Shown here: one piece after another, positions 22,414-35,404 of the stretch | Position numbering within the stretch: position 1 is the stretch's first letter | Layout of the letters: each line of letters starts with the position of its first letter | Notes under the pieces: model-generated | What the model saw: only the letters and a program-made list of their open reading frames with translations | What the model was told of the DNA's origin: nothing | Databases searched by the model: none | Program-made: the position numbers and the translations under genes | Assembly: GCA_029891345.1 (NCBI GenBank) | Contig: CM057006.1 | Span: 45,729,056 to 45,793,055 of the forward strand | Direction of reading: 5' to 3' | From: Dryococelus australis | Lineage: Eukaryota > Arthropoda > Insecta > Phasmatodea > Phasmatidae | Length of the DNA stretch: 64,000 nt

Positions 22414-24130
22414 ACTACATGGAATATTGTAAAAAAACGCAACAGGAAGAACAACAGAGTAATGTCCAGTTATAAACAAAAAAGTAAATGACTGCATATA
22501 CTCAAACCCTAAATTAGTCGCAGATACATTTAATTCATACTTCTTAAAAGTCGTAGAAAACATGATTAACAAAGAAATTAAACAAGCTATAAAGTATATT
22601 TCTATACTAGAGAGTACAGAATACCTTGCTATATCTTTTACAAACACGACTCCAAAAGAAGTGGAGAAAAGCGGTTATGATGGCATTAGCTGCAGTTTAT
22701 TAAATCAATGAGCTTTTGAATTCAATATTTAACTAAGCCATATTTGTAATGATATCTTCAATACGAAATTGTTTCCAGACAGACTCAAATGGACTATGGT
22801 AACACCATTGTTCAAGAAAGGAGACAAGACCGAAGTAAACAATTATAGACCTATCTCACTTCTTACATCCTTTTGATACATAATTGAAAAACTAATTTAC
22901 AGGAGGTTGCTGTAACATTTTGAGAATCACAAAATCTTATCAAATTTTCAGTTTGGCTTCAGGAAAAACACATCAACAAATGATGGAATTTTCAAACTAA
23001 CAAATAGCATTCTTAATGAACTTGATAAAAAGATGTCATCTATTGAAATTTTTTGTGACCTCACTAAAGCATTTCATTGTGTAAATCAGAACATACTTAT
23101 AGGAAATTAAAGTTTTATGGAGTCTCAGGTACGCCAAATAAACTAATTAGCTCATGTCTTTCAAACAGACAACAAGAAGTGCGGATCAAAGGAAAAAACT
23201 ATTTCCGTCTACTCTGAACTAGGAAAAATAAAGCATGGAGTCCCACAAGGATCAATTCCAGGCCCCCTACTCTTCCTAGTTTATATAAATGATCTTCTAT
23301 GTGCCTTAACCCGAGAAACTACTCTAATTTTATTTGCAGATGATACTAGCATCGTAGTCTCTGGAGACTCAGTAAATGCATGGTTTACTGCAAACAAATT
23401 ACATCTCAAACTATATAAAACATATCTTATGAATTTCCTCACAAATAACAGAAAAAAACATTAATTCATATGTTAGCTGTAACAGAGACATAATTAATGA
23501 AACTGCAGTGATTAAGTTTCTTGGCTTAAAAGTAGACAATTTACTGAATTGGAAATCTCATTTTGAGTATATTTTAACAAAACTAAGTTCAACATGTTTA
23601 GCCCTGTGGGGTGTTGCAGAGGTATTAAACAAAAATACAGCAAAAATGGTATATTTTGCATATTTTTATTACATCGAGTGTTCTAGTATAATTTCTTGGG
23701 GCATTTCCACTGACAGAAAAAAAGTGTATCAAATACAAAAGAGAGCTGTTAGAATAATCAATGGCAAAAAAAAGTGAGCTTCATGTAGACCTCTTTTCAA
23801 GAACTCAGAGATTTTAACATTGGCATGTAAGTACATGTTTTCAATATTCATGACCAAAAACAGTTATTTATTTCAGAAATATAAGTCCTTTCATAAGCAT
23901 GGCACTACAATAAAAAAAAACTCATACATGTGGCTTCAGTTAACTTAAAACTTGTCCAGAAAGGGTCATCCTACTTTTGTAGCCAATTTTTCAATAATTT
24001 ACCACAACACCTTCAAGAAATTTGCTTCTCTAACCAAAAACACTTTAAACAAACAACCAAAATAATTTTTTTTCTAAACTACCATTTTATAGTGTAGATG
24101 GCATATTTAAACTACAAAAATTAAGAAATG
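22414..24130 (+). pseudogene. Jockey-like non-LTR element, reverse transcriptase part
   Basis: This continues the relic left of the insertion. RT blocks appear in order: NPKLVADTFNSYF, WTMVTPLFKKGDKTEVNNYR with PISLLTSF, FQFGFRKNTSTND, FCDLTKAFHCVNQN, GVPQGS-like sequence with GPLLFLVYINDL (about 23250), and FADDTSIV (catalytic Asp pair, about 23335). The thumb and C terminus follow at 23508-23777 (FLGLKVDNLLNWKSHFEY, then IQKRAVRIINGKKK) and decay to about 24130. Numerous frameshifts and stops occur. The order of motifs and the endonuclease upstream fit the Jockey clade; clade placement is inference. Confidence 0.85.
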
Positions 24131-25779
24131 ATTGCAAAAGCATGGCCTTGTAAGCATTTCTTGTTCTGGTTTTTTTTTTTTTTACATTTCCTTATTCTTC
24201 TGTTTCAGCAAAACGACAATGTCCCACGGCATGTTGGAGGAGGATTGGTCAAATTGTGAGGGAAAGATGTGATGCATGTAAATGTAGTCTGGCATATATA
24301 TATGCGTGTGTGTGTGTGTGAGTGTGTGTGTTGATGCCATCTGCTTCCCCCTTGCCTGTTTGCTCTCTGTCGCCGGCAGCCGCTTCAGCTACCAGCACTC
24401 TAGCACTCTACCAGACACTCGTGGACACCAGTTGGAGAGTGCACCACAGCTAAGCCACGTGCACCAGCGCACACATGTCCTAAAATAAGATCCTGCGAAA
24501 TTGGGAATAAGTGAAAGAAGTTTTAAGTAAGAAATGCTCAAGGACGCCCATCCACAAAACTCCAAGTTAAGGAGCCTTACAATATTTTGACCCCCCTGAG
24601 GACTTTAATTGCAGTGTTTTACATTTTCCATCATTCGTCGTTTGCACATGTTTCATCCTTATTTCGTTTCACAGAGTGTAACATGTTTATTAAAGGGTTT
24701 CCATGCCAAGACTAATTGTTTTTGTAAGAATTGTAATCTTTCAAGCAACATGGATATGTTGACAGAGATTTTGTGTTTGTAAGAAAATAGCGTGGCTGGC
24801 CTGCCCGCCAAACCTCGGCCAGCATACCATGTGGAACAGTAAGTAAGACCATGGCATTTCGAGGATTGCGATGTGCTGACCGACGAGGTCGCGTTTCACG
24901 CGCTTGGCGGCGCTTCATATTTGTTCGCCAATTACTTCACAGCAATAGACATTAATTGACAAAAATCTTTGTATATTTCGTTGCCACCCAAGATTTATCA
25001 CTCCTCCCTTCCCGTGGAATAGTATCGCCCAGGAAGGCAAGTTTCATGTTAAGTCTTTGTCGCCTTCGGGCAGTTGTACAGTGTCACCCTGCCGGTGGGT
25101 TAAGCCCAGCAAAGTGTATAATTTACTTTCTGGAGGAGCGTTAATAAAACCCAATGATTTATCATACAATGGTACGAACAAAAGGTGCTATTTGTACATT
25201 TAAGAGTTTGAAGAAACTCGATCCGATAACTAAGCCATTTAGGTCCGTAGTTATAAACAACATCTGGTGGTCAGTCGGAAGCTGTTGGCTTGGTAGACAT
25301 TCATTCGGTGGCTTGCTGGCGGTCCTCCAACCTTATCGCCATTTTGTCAACAAGGTTTAAATTCCATTCCGGTACGATTGTGGACGCAATTGAATCGCTT
25401 ATTTCAGAAACCCCCCATCGATCAAAATATGCCAAATTGAGTTATCAGTACAATTATTTTACTTGTATACAGACACATCATTTAGTGGAAAAAGCCTATG
25501 TCTGAGATTCTCTAAACGCTTCTTACAGCACCTTGAAACTCCTGTTTAGAACAGAAATTCCCTAATCGCCATAATACATAGTGTTTCTGCATTAAAACAC
25601 AAGCAGTTAACAAGTTGGCAGACATGAGTATTCTTATCATGTTGGTTGTAATACGCTATGATGTGTAAATGACTGTTGATAATAATAGCATATATATATG
25701 TACTGTTGTGTTGTGCACAGAGCATTGCCCATGTTGTTATTCGTTATGTTTTAATATTAATAGGCATAAAAGAAACATA
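24131..25779. other. No supported gene
   Basis: Features are a T run near 24170, a (GT)n tract at 24305-24331 and a GC-richer patch at 24330-24480. No splice-bounded frame or repeat copy is recognised up to the ATG at 25780. Confidence 0.5.
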
Positions 25780-27314
25780 ATGAGCAGCAGCTCAGAAAAG
25801 GAACCTATTTCGAAACGGAAAAAAGAAATTACACATGAAGAAACATATCAACATAATGTAATATGTACCGCTCGTGTGAAAAATGAAAGTTATACAACGT
25901 ATAGAGGCAAACATGTAGACAAGAAAACTGCTCCTGATTCAGTGGCATACAAGTGTACAGATAAATGATATTTACATTAAAATGTAGAAAACATACATCA
26001 AATTTAGAACCACTTCTACTCACTGAGCAACAAAGATGTTCGAGATGTGCATAGACAAAATTTGATTGAGGTTAGAGATGTCCAATGTAGGTACACACAA
26101 AACAAGCTTTCCCATGAAAAAAGTGGGAGACAGGATTGTGCAGAAGCAGATGACTTAACAAGTCAACACATTTTCAAGAAAAATCATTCATGTACTTATA
26201 ACTTGAAGTGACTGGTGGGCTTCAAATTTTTTACAAAAATATCTTCCTGCAAGTGCATCGTGTTTCAGCTGACAGAGTATGTTGTCTTTGTAACATTCTA
26301 GTTGATCATAAAAGACCTCATGACATGCGTGGTACAACCATAGTGTGAATGTGAGTCAGGGACATGTTTGTGTTAAAATACATGAACATATATCTAAGTT
26401 TGATGTGAAGCACACACATTATAGAGGACAACATAAAAAGTAATTAGATGCTCGACTAAATGTTTTTACCATGCATCAGATGTTCGTGAACGATCATCCA
26501 GAGTTGCAAAATGTGGTGAAATATCTTTTCTATTACCACTTTTTAAGGAAAACTTTGGATATGCTTTTGGCAGGCCACATGTTGATGTTTGCAGACAATG
26601 TGAAAGTCTGAGTGTCAAAATGAAAGACCCACAGTTAAGCGAGAATGCTAAATGAAATGTTGCCACGGAGATGATAATACACAAAAGAAAGGTCAATAAA
26701 TGTTATACGACATTGAATAGTGCAAGTGAAAACCAGGATACAGACACTGTCGCACTCTGTGTAGGCTATATGATAAATTTACCCCTACTTCTAATCCTCT
26801 AATACCTGTCTAGGAGATTTTTTATGTGTACCAGCTGTGGGTGTATATATTTTGCATACATGATTTAAAATCGAAAAAAGCAAAATTCTATGTGCATCTT
26901 GAAGGAGAGGCAAACAAGTCCCCAAATGAAGTGTGCTCTTTCTTATTGCATTATATTCAGAATGAAATATCAAGTTCGGTAAAGAAGCTTCTTTTGTGCA
27001 GTGATGAAGCAGCTGGATAAAACAAAAACCACACAGTTGTGAGGTTTCTGATAAATTTGTGTGACACAGGGAGGTGCGACGTGATCAACCATTACTTCCC
27101 CATGCGTGGCCACTTGTTACTCCCATGTGATAGGGATTTTGGGTAGATCAAGCGACTTTTGATAAAAACTAACCGAATATACACTCCTGAACATTGTGCA
27201 CAACTCATGGTGAAAGCAAGTGCAGTCGATCACATCTCCATTCATCAAGAGTCTTCTGAAGCGATTCTATCATTCGAAGACTGGTGGCCACATTCGTATA
27301 AGAAAACGAACTAA
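25780..27314 (+). pseudogene. Insect transposon protein relic (DUF7869-like, name uncertain)
   Basis: The frame starts MSSSSEKEPISKRKKEI and is soon broken. Downstream blocks in three frames match a protein often found in insect genomes: RPHVDVCRQCESL with a Cys pair, HKRKVNKCYTTLNSA, FYVHLEGEANKSPNEV, then LLLCSDEAAG followed by a stop where the family has a Gln, then NKNHT, and FPMRGHLLLPCDRDFG-IKR. The Asp residues in CSDEAAG and CDRDFG suggest a DDE-type nuclease fold, which is inference. Many stops and shifts make it a dead copy. I saw no inverted repeats around it. Confidence 0.6.
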
Positions 27315-30300
27315 CCTGATGAATCTTCAGTGAGAGATGTATCAAAAGACCAGAGAATCTCATTCAAGATATCAACATACAAACAGTTATCCTACAGTAG
27401 TGAAACTCCTGCTACAGTTGTGGCAAACCTCTTCATCAATGACTTGTGCCCTTCTACCTTTTGTCTCCGAAAGACAAATAATGTACCTGCACTACCATCG
27501 TAGAAGGTGTATTCTGGTGGAAAGGCCCCTATAAATGACAAGAAACAGCAAGACCTGGAAAACTGTTGGAATATACTAGTAGGGTAAGTAACTTTGTACA
27601 ATGTGATATTGAAGTGGCCTACAACTGCAGCAGAATGTCACAATGCAGGCTCAGAATTTGAATGTGAATAGGACCCCTGTCTAACTTATTTATCAAGTTT
27701 TGCACAAACCAAAAGTATGTAGATTTGTTTGAATGTATAAGTTTGTGTACAATACTACTACGCCTTCAACTTATAGAAGTTCAGTTTAGGGTGTTGTACT
27801 TTTCACAGTGAGTATTTGTTTTGTTTATATATGCGAGATCTTGGTAAAATACGCATGTGAATAGAAATCCTGTCTATATTTGTTGTTAGTATTTATTAAG
27901 GTTTGCACTTTCCAAAGTGGCTAATTTGTTTGTCTGTGCCAGTGAATTCTTTGTTAAGATAAATGTTTCTGTAACAAATTTAAATGTGTACAGCTACAAT
28001 ACTAAACGAAAACGGTGATATTTCTCTATCCTTAATACTAAATATGACCACATTATAACATTTACAACCAGATTATTGCAGAAATCCTCTCTATGTGTAC
28101 ATTTAAAGATAATATTTTTTACAAGCGTACAGCCTTTCCAATGTCATAAACAGATTTACAATAGGAAATTTTACACCTGTGATTTTTATAACATTTAGTT
28201 TAGCAACTTGTACAGTTTTATGTAGTATGTAAGTAAATCTGACATGTCCTATACCATTATGTATGGTCTTTTGGATGAATAAGATTGTTTGATTGATTGA
28301 TTGATTGAACATATATTAGCAAATACTATAGAGAATAATTACTGGACAGGTGGTTTTCCCTGCGAAACGTGATTGCCCTATGTTATACCGGCTTGAGGCT
28401 TTGACAAAAATTTGTTTAAATTTTCCATCATGCGTTTTTTGACAGGGAATTGTTTTTGTTTCATATAGCTTTAATAATTTGAGTGATTCACATTCATTGA
28501 TTTACCATGGCAAGTGGCATTTGCATTGTGTATAATTGTTTAAGTTACACTATTAGTTCTGCAAAATATATTCCATTTTCGGATTTGCTTTTCCACTAAC
28601 AAATATATGTGTAATATTCTTACTCGTTTTTTCCAGCACATGCATAACATGAAACACAAGTTTCCGAAGATTGAGATTCATGTTCTGGTATAAACACTTT
28701 ACTAAACTAAATTTTACTTTAGAATTGAAAATAAAGAAGGTGGTTCGGGCAGATGCCAACGCAACTTAGTCCCCACCCCCCACGCCCTCCCGCTCCAGCA
28801 TAACACTTCGCCATCTTAAAAAGGTCTTATACAACCAATATAAGCAAAAAAAGTGACTAGATCCAACACTGACCAGTAAAACAAAAATGTATGGCATTAA
28901 TATGTCCTTGATTTAAAAAACGGGTAGTGATAAATATTAAGGATTAATTTTCCTTTCTTTTTTGGGATTACAAAGTCGTGGATCACAAACATATAATCAG
29001 CACAACAGCAGTTTTCAAGAAACTAATTTCCAAAAATTTTGTACTGCTTTGGAACCAAAAGATATTTTATCATTTTAAACTTATGCTACTCGTACGCTAG
29101 AGATGCGCATTAAATCGGGATTAGCTACCGAGACTATACTTGCTAATGTAAAAATTTAGTTTTATCAATTATAATATTTGTTGTTTTTAGAACATAATTT
29201 TAAGCAAAAATTACCAGCAAAATAGTATTAATTTGCGATAGATGTTACGTAACAGTATGTCAAAAATGTATGTGTGTTAGGTCAAGTGAGGAAAAATAAG
29301 CATATATGTTTAATATATTTCTTTAGCAAATACACATGTACAAAAGTTAAAAACAAATCATGTTTAACCACGATGTTTTCCAGATCTTCAGATTCGTCCT
29401 AGACATATCAAGATAAAATTTTACAGTTATTATTGTAAAGATTGTAGAGTTCACCTATTAGTAAAGATTTCGGCATTCGATACCGTCGTTTTTTAATTGA
29501 AAACTACTATACACGCATTAAGAAACATGAATTCCGTAAAAAATAAAAAGTAAAATGTTCCAATAAAATAATTCCTAGTAATACTGCATTTCGTGCACAA
29601 ATGAATTCGTTATGTCTACTGTGCATACACACAGATTCAAAGTTCGAGGGTATTTGCCACCTCGAGTTGCTAGGTTCGCTGCTGCTGCTGTTCACACTCT
29701 CACACTCCCGTGTCGTACATATAGAGGTGTCAGGTATTTAATTACAGTAGTGATGGGTAATTGACGAACTACCAGTTCAATTTGAACTGGTCTTCAAAAA
29801 TATCTAGGTACATTGTTCACCGTGACTTAAAAGATCTAGTATCTTATGATATCGGTCAGTCATTCTCTCAGTACCAGTAACTACGCTAGGTGCGCCACAG
29901 TGCGCCACATCGCATGCACTAATAAATCTAGTGTGATGGGACCATTTTTGTTGAGTTTGTACACTCCTGATTTGGAAAAATTAACTTTACACCTGGTTGT
30001 CTCGCGCAACAGAGCCTATTATAATACGTTGAGGTCGTTACTATCTGTGCCAAAAGTAATTTTGTGTTATATTACACAATGTAGGCGTGGATAACACAGT
30101 ATAAATATATTTTCACTATTCATTTATCTTAATTCTATATAAAAAGAAGTAATATCATGTACACATAATAAAGGACTAATTCTTTAGCAATTAATTTACA
30201 AACATCACTTATTTGCTTATCTTTCCGTTTCACTCTTGCTAATATTCTTCTGAGGGGAAATGGAACTGTGAAAGAGGAAGCACCTATCTAGTTCTTGGAC

Positions 30301-31524
30301 TGAGGTACAGAGAAAGACCTATCTAGTTCTCGAACCGAGGTTACACTTGCGCTCTGCAGTTAGTCAGTACGCGTGATCACTCGACTGTGGCCTACATAGT
30401 TCAAAAGAATGGTTCCCAATTAACTGTTCTCAAATGCGACATAGTCCATTCTAGTGAACCAAATTGTGAATTACTAAATTACAGCATTGCTTAATCAGGC
30501 CACAGTAAAGGCCTTTCAAAACAAACATGAACTTTCATAGGCACGCCACGTGCAGGGCCACCACATAAAGAATCTTTGTTAATGTTTCTATTTAAAATAA
30601 TTTTAAAAACATATTCATTGAAGAATATGGATTTTTTTTTTTGTAAATATTTAACAGTCCTTATACAAGTATGTATCATAAAACTAAATTTTGTAGTGAT
30701 ACTGTTTAAAAAATTTGTTAAAAAAACTTTTATTCTGCGAAGAATTTTTTGCATTATTTTAAAAAAATTTGTTATTTTATAACCGCTACCTATTGAGACA
30801 TCTGTAATGAAAACGAAAGATCTATAGTAAATTGTAAAAAATTTTAGTTGTGAATATTAAAATAAATTTCCTAAAAAAAAAAAAAAAAAAAAAAAAGTAA
30901 TAAAGGTTTTTGTGGTACGTATCTTTGTACACCTATGTATAGAAAAAAAAATATTACGGACACAATAAAACAAACGAACAGAATATAATGTTTTGAAATC
31001 TTTGACAGCTTGGATTGTTGGGCAGTTTTAACTCCTCGTGCCTTGTCCACAATAGGGAAGGAGTTCTTTCCTGCGTGAAATACTAAGAACAATTTCACAC
31101 TGCTAAGTTCATATGAAGCTTTTAGGTAAGTTACGGGTAGTATAATCATCGAAACTGGGGTCTAGTCTTAAATAAAGGTTTTCAATACAAAGTAATGGTG
31201 TGTTTTGAGAGTGCTAGCTTGTCAACAGCATAATGCAATATTCGCAGTTTTCCTTTACGAGAAATATGCGAGGAAATTGTCAAGAATAGGGGCTAATGTA
31301 AAGGATACATGTCTTCAAAATTATTGCTATAAGTATCACTTTTACCAGACCTCCCATGTTCCAAATACGTAGTGGCATAACCTTTGAAAAATGTCTCTGC
31401 CGATACCAGCATATATTTTTCTGGGTACATTAACTGGTATGTGCTCAGTGAAGTTGGGAACGATGGAGGGGAAGTACGATAGTGACATTTTTTTAAATTT
31501 TAATTGAAAGTTTTTTTATATCAC
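27315..31524. other. No supported gene over 4 kb
   Basis: The stretch is AT-rich. I see a (GATT)n tract at 28281-28308, a perfect palindrome at 29771-29791, an imperfect direct repeat of ACCTATCTAGTTCT at about 30281 and 30318, and a 24-base A run at 30873-30896 preceded by AATAAA, which could be a retrocopy tail. Open frames of 60-90 codons carry no motif. Confidence 0.5.
29771..29791. repeat. Perfect 21-bp palindrome
   Basis: The arms ACCAGTTCAA and TTGAACTGGT are perfect reverse complements around a single T. They contain inverted AGTTCA half-sites spaced by three bases, a nuclear-receptor-like arrangement. Function is not shown. Confidence 0.8.
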
Positions 31525-31770
31525 CGAATGCTGAAATTAATCTATTTCGTTTTCTGTTTTTTCGTTTTGCTTAAAGGTGTAAGAATGAACAAATGTGCAA
31601 AAAAAAATGTTTTAATAATTTTTTATTTTCTCTCGACCGACGCATAAATAAAGCGATCAGGCCCATGGCAATGTTGATTGTACATTTGGTGGAAGAATAC
31701 ACAATGTGCAAACAAGTAGATCTTAAGGCTTTGAGAAATGCTCAGTTTACCGTGAACAGCATGTAATATA
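31525..31770 (+). repeat. Dispersed repeat R1, copy 3
   Basis: It aligns by eye with the reverse complement of 41095-41365 and with 2555-2700. Shared words include CTCTCGAC, GATCAG, CATGGCAATGT, GTGGAAGAATAC and CAATGT. Similarity to the right-hand copy starts earlier, around AATGCTGAAATTAATCT. Confidence 0.75.
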
Positions 31771-31973
31771 GTTGTGCTGCTGGAAAAAGGAATAATGTTT
31801 TTATAAATGCAATTATACTTAAGTATAAGTAATTTTTTTTTTTTTTTTTTTTACTAGAGGAAGTTATGAAGTCAGTCTCTTCGAATCTCCACTCTCAAAA
31901 TCTGAATACGTGGATTAATTTTCCTTGCAACGTTATTGTATAAAATTTCCCAATGGAGTAGAAATTTTGAACC

Positions 31974-32372
31974 TTGATCTGCACAGTTTCTTTTTACAGC
32001 ATTGTTAATTGTGAACCAATCTGTAGGCCTATACAGCCTTTAGCAGGCTCTATACACTACGATACTTATGATAAAAAAAAGTTGTTCGTGCAAAATCATC
32101 GATGCTCTCAGAATGCCATCTGTTTTGCATGGGCTAAGGCGCATCATGAAGAGTTTCAAGATACAAAGTGCAGAATTAAGAAAAAAACAGATTAATATCG
32201 GTACCAATGCGGCATTGGCTTTCGCCACTACAGTAATTACTTCTACAAACTTATTGAGTCGTTCAGATTCAGTCCATACCCATTGCATCCTAATCGGTAT
32301 CAGGTCATTTACAAAATGTTACTGTGTATGGAGTTGGGATTTTTACCCTTTGACACCTATACAAAATGAAAA
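31974..32372 (+). other. Possible protein relic, unidentified
   Basis: A 73-codon plus-strand frame ends at a TAA (about 32195) and continues in the same frame for another 57 codons. The second part is tyrosine- and phenylalanine-rich (YRYQCGIGFRHYSNYFYKL, SPYPLHPNRYQVIYKMLL). The composition looks more protein-like than its surroundings. It fills the gap between R1 and R2 on the left arm, a gap that is much shorter on the right arm, so it may be an insertion. I do not recognise the family. Confidence 0.25.
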
Positions 32373-32802
32373 GAACATGGCATGTACATGAGATGTTTTA
32401 AACTTGTTAATTTTTAGATTGAGGAAAAGTAGCAATTTATGATATGAGAGATTGTATGCCTTAAAATAAATTTTTAAATTAAAAAAGCTAAACACTTCTG
32501 TACCTACATATTGACTTCGTTTTACAAAGAATGGCATTTTTTGTGTATATTTTGCCAACCAAAATATAGTGCAATCATATCCGTATTGAAAAAATTAAAA
32601 TTCAACCGAAGTAAATCTAATCCGTTCCCGTTACACTTGCCAGCTGCCCTTTTTGTCGAAGAATGCAGCATTTACCGATTACATCGGTGACAAAGTGCAA
32701 ACAACTTTGTTTTGGCAAGTGTGTCTGCACTGCATTATTTGTAACGGTATGTTGCACTGTGGAGATTTCGGGTTTCCACCCTCATCGCAGACACTTACTT
32801 GC

Positions 32803-32817
32803 TGTGTGTGTGTGTGG

Positions 32818-32908
<91 letters not shown>

Positions 32909-32930
32909 CGCACACGCAGCGAGTAAGTGT

Positions 32931-32985
<55 letters not shown>
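32803..32985. repeat. Compound microsatellite (GT)n-(TA)n-(AC)n-(AT)n
   Basis: A short GT tract, then about 43 TA units (32819-32904), a 27-bp spacer, then AC (32932-32960) and AT (32961-32985). Open frames of IYIYIY type here are artefacts. Confidence 0.97.
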
Positions 32986-33099
32986 CGTTTATATACATTG
33001 TATACATTGTGGTATAGAAATTCAATAATTTATATGTTCTAAATACTTGCATGGTAATATGCACATACATTCGACTTTTGATTCTTAATTTAATTTCAG

Positions 33100-33610
33100 T
33101 CCTCCTGAAAATTTTACATTTATTTCGTTATTTTTAATATTTAACATGAATTAGGATCCACCATTCTTTTAATGTTTATTTAAGTTACTCTATGGTAATA
33201 TAGTGTATCATTCTGAGTAATTGGTAACTTAACTTGAGTATGTTAATTATATATTATTTATGATTTTTCATGCCTCATTTATTATTTTAATTGAAACACA
33301 ATTTATTTTGTTTTGTTTGCAGTTTGCGATTCTTTTTATGTTTTAGCTTTAGTTAGGTCTAGTTAGAACGGATGTAGCTGAGCTCCATTGTAGTACTGAC
33401 TGTAGGAAGTAGCCGGAAGTTAGGTGCTTCTGGGTACGTAACCGGTATTTCGAGGGCGAAATCCTCGGCATCAGCATAACTTCGGCAGACTTATTTTGTC
33501 CCTGAAGTTAGTTTTTGCTAGGGCTAGCTTAGTCATATTGTGAGGAGGGGTAAGTTTAGCATTTACAATTTATTTTTATTAGTGGATGCTGCCGACCACG
33601 ATGGACGCTA
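33100..33610 (+). repeat. Dispersed repeat R2, left copy
   Basis: It aligns with the reverse complement of 40260-40870 over roughly 500 bp. Shared blocks are TTATTTCGTTATTTTT, CCACCATTC, ATTCTGAGTAAT, TAGCTGAGC, GCCGGAAGT, GCTTCTGG followed by TACG, and CCTCGGCATCA. I estimate 65-70% identity by eye. Weaker similarity may run on to about 33900. No coding motif is visible, so it could be an LTR, a non-autonomous element or a UTR of a larger transposon. Confidence 0.75.
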
Positions 33611-34026
33611 CCGACGTCGAGACGCCATGATGGAGGCGTATGCTACGATACAATAAGTAAGGTGATGCCGTCGTATCTCAGGCCAATGGACTTGTGCCTA
33701 GTAGCGTTTTCAGTTTGTTTAATGCTCCTGATTTTAATAATGATAGATGCTACAATTATTCAAGATATACTTGCTGGATTCCAATGTTAATCGCTAATAA
33801 GTTAATCAGTCCACTGGTCCTGCTTGACCTGGCTTGAGTTAGTGTCCGGAGCAAACTTAAATTTACATTAACTTTAATTTAATTTGGAGTGAAGAATAAT
33901 TTGTCCTTGTTATTTTCGGGAACTTTGACTTTACTTTTCATTAGGATTTTTCTCAAAGGAATTGCAATTCTAATTATTATGTAGGAAAGGAATCAGAACT
34001 TTGAACATAATAGTTTGAATGATGCT

Positions 34027-34029
<3 letters not shown>

Positions 34030-34095
<66 letters not shown>
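34030..34095. repeat. (TA)n microsatellite
   Basis: About 33 uninterrupted AT/TA units. Confidence 0.97.
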
Positions 34096-35400
34096 CTGAT
34101 TTGCGTGGCACATTTTTTTTTTTTTTGTAAACCGACGTTTTCTGTATCTTAACAGTATGTGGTTGAATAAAACATAAAAATTAATTAACTAAATAAATTA
34201 TGTTTACACTGAACCTCTATTATACATCCTTTTTGTGAGATAGTGCCACAAGGAAAAAAATTAATTAAATAATGATTTTTATATCTCGGAAAACAATTTA
34301 CCGATTCCTCCCAATTTATGCAAACAGTTAGAACCATGGTTGGTCATCTGAATCTATGTGTTTTAAGTGAACTAGACTCTTATTTTCAAAATGACAGCCA
34401 TATACACATTTTAGTTTATTGTGCTATGTTTATACATCTACAAAACAGTGTAACAAATTTAAACTTAAAATTGTATGCTGAGAGTATCTATTAAAAATAG
34501 AATGTGTCTACACAGTATTTTTGTCCGCCATTTTATAATATAGCATCACATGAATAAAAGTTGTCATGTCTAGAGAAACATACAACCGATTCCTTTTAAA
34601 TTTGGCACTCTGAGTGCCACAGTAGATCGTGTAAGTTGCCTTGTTTTTAAGTGGGACAGGAATTTTCCTAAATGGTTGTTATATGAGTAATTTAGATTAG
34701 TACGTTATATCTATTAAATTATTTAACAAAATTCACCCAAATTTGTATTCTGGCAGTATTTACCTATTTCAGCCGTTTCACACATTGTGAAATAGCACAT
34801 TCGAAAATCCAAAAATTGGAAAATAAGTGATAGTCATAAAACATGTCGATATTGTTATTTATCCATATTTCCCATTTAGTTGCATAAAATTATGAGTATG
34901 AAGGCACCAAAACACACACACACACACACACACACACCACACACATGCTTGAAGAAGAAATAGAATTGGAATGGTATTTTCCAGTGCAGCCGCTACGATA
35001 TTAATAATTTCATATCACTGAAACAAATAAAATGTAACCTGTTTAGCCCTCTTATTTTATTTCATTGGTTTTCTACATATGTTGATAACATGTGCAAATG
35101 GAATGTAAAAAATAGCATTAAACTGCACAATATTACAATATGCAAATTAGATCATTGGACATGAATGAGCATGAATACGAACAAATATGGCATGACATTT
35201 TACCGTATAACATAGGCTCATATGCAATCATATTGATCAAGATAATACGATACTAATATATAATCAGAAACATATTACAATCACATGAAAAATCATGGAA
35301 AACTTTCCAGCAACTCGGAGCCAAACTGTTTACCTAAACGGCTGAATGGTAAGTTGTGTACATTTATATCGTCACTCGAACTTCAAAAGTTAAGCCTCTT
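34096..35400. other. No supported gene
   Basis: AT-rich DNA with a (CA)n tract at 34913-34937. Nothing else is recognised before the piggyBac left end. Confidence 0.5.
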
Positions 35401-35404
35401 TTAA

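Noticed and set aside
32653..33070. Overlapping frames rich in Ile-Tyr on both strands
   Set aside because: They are translations of the compound TA/AC microsatellite.
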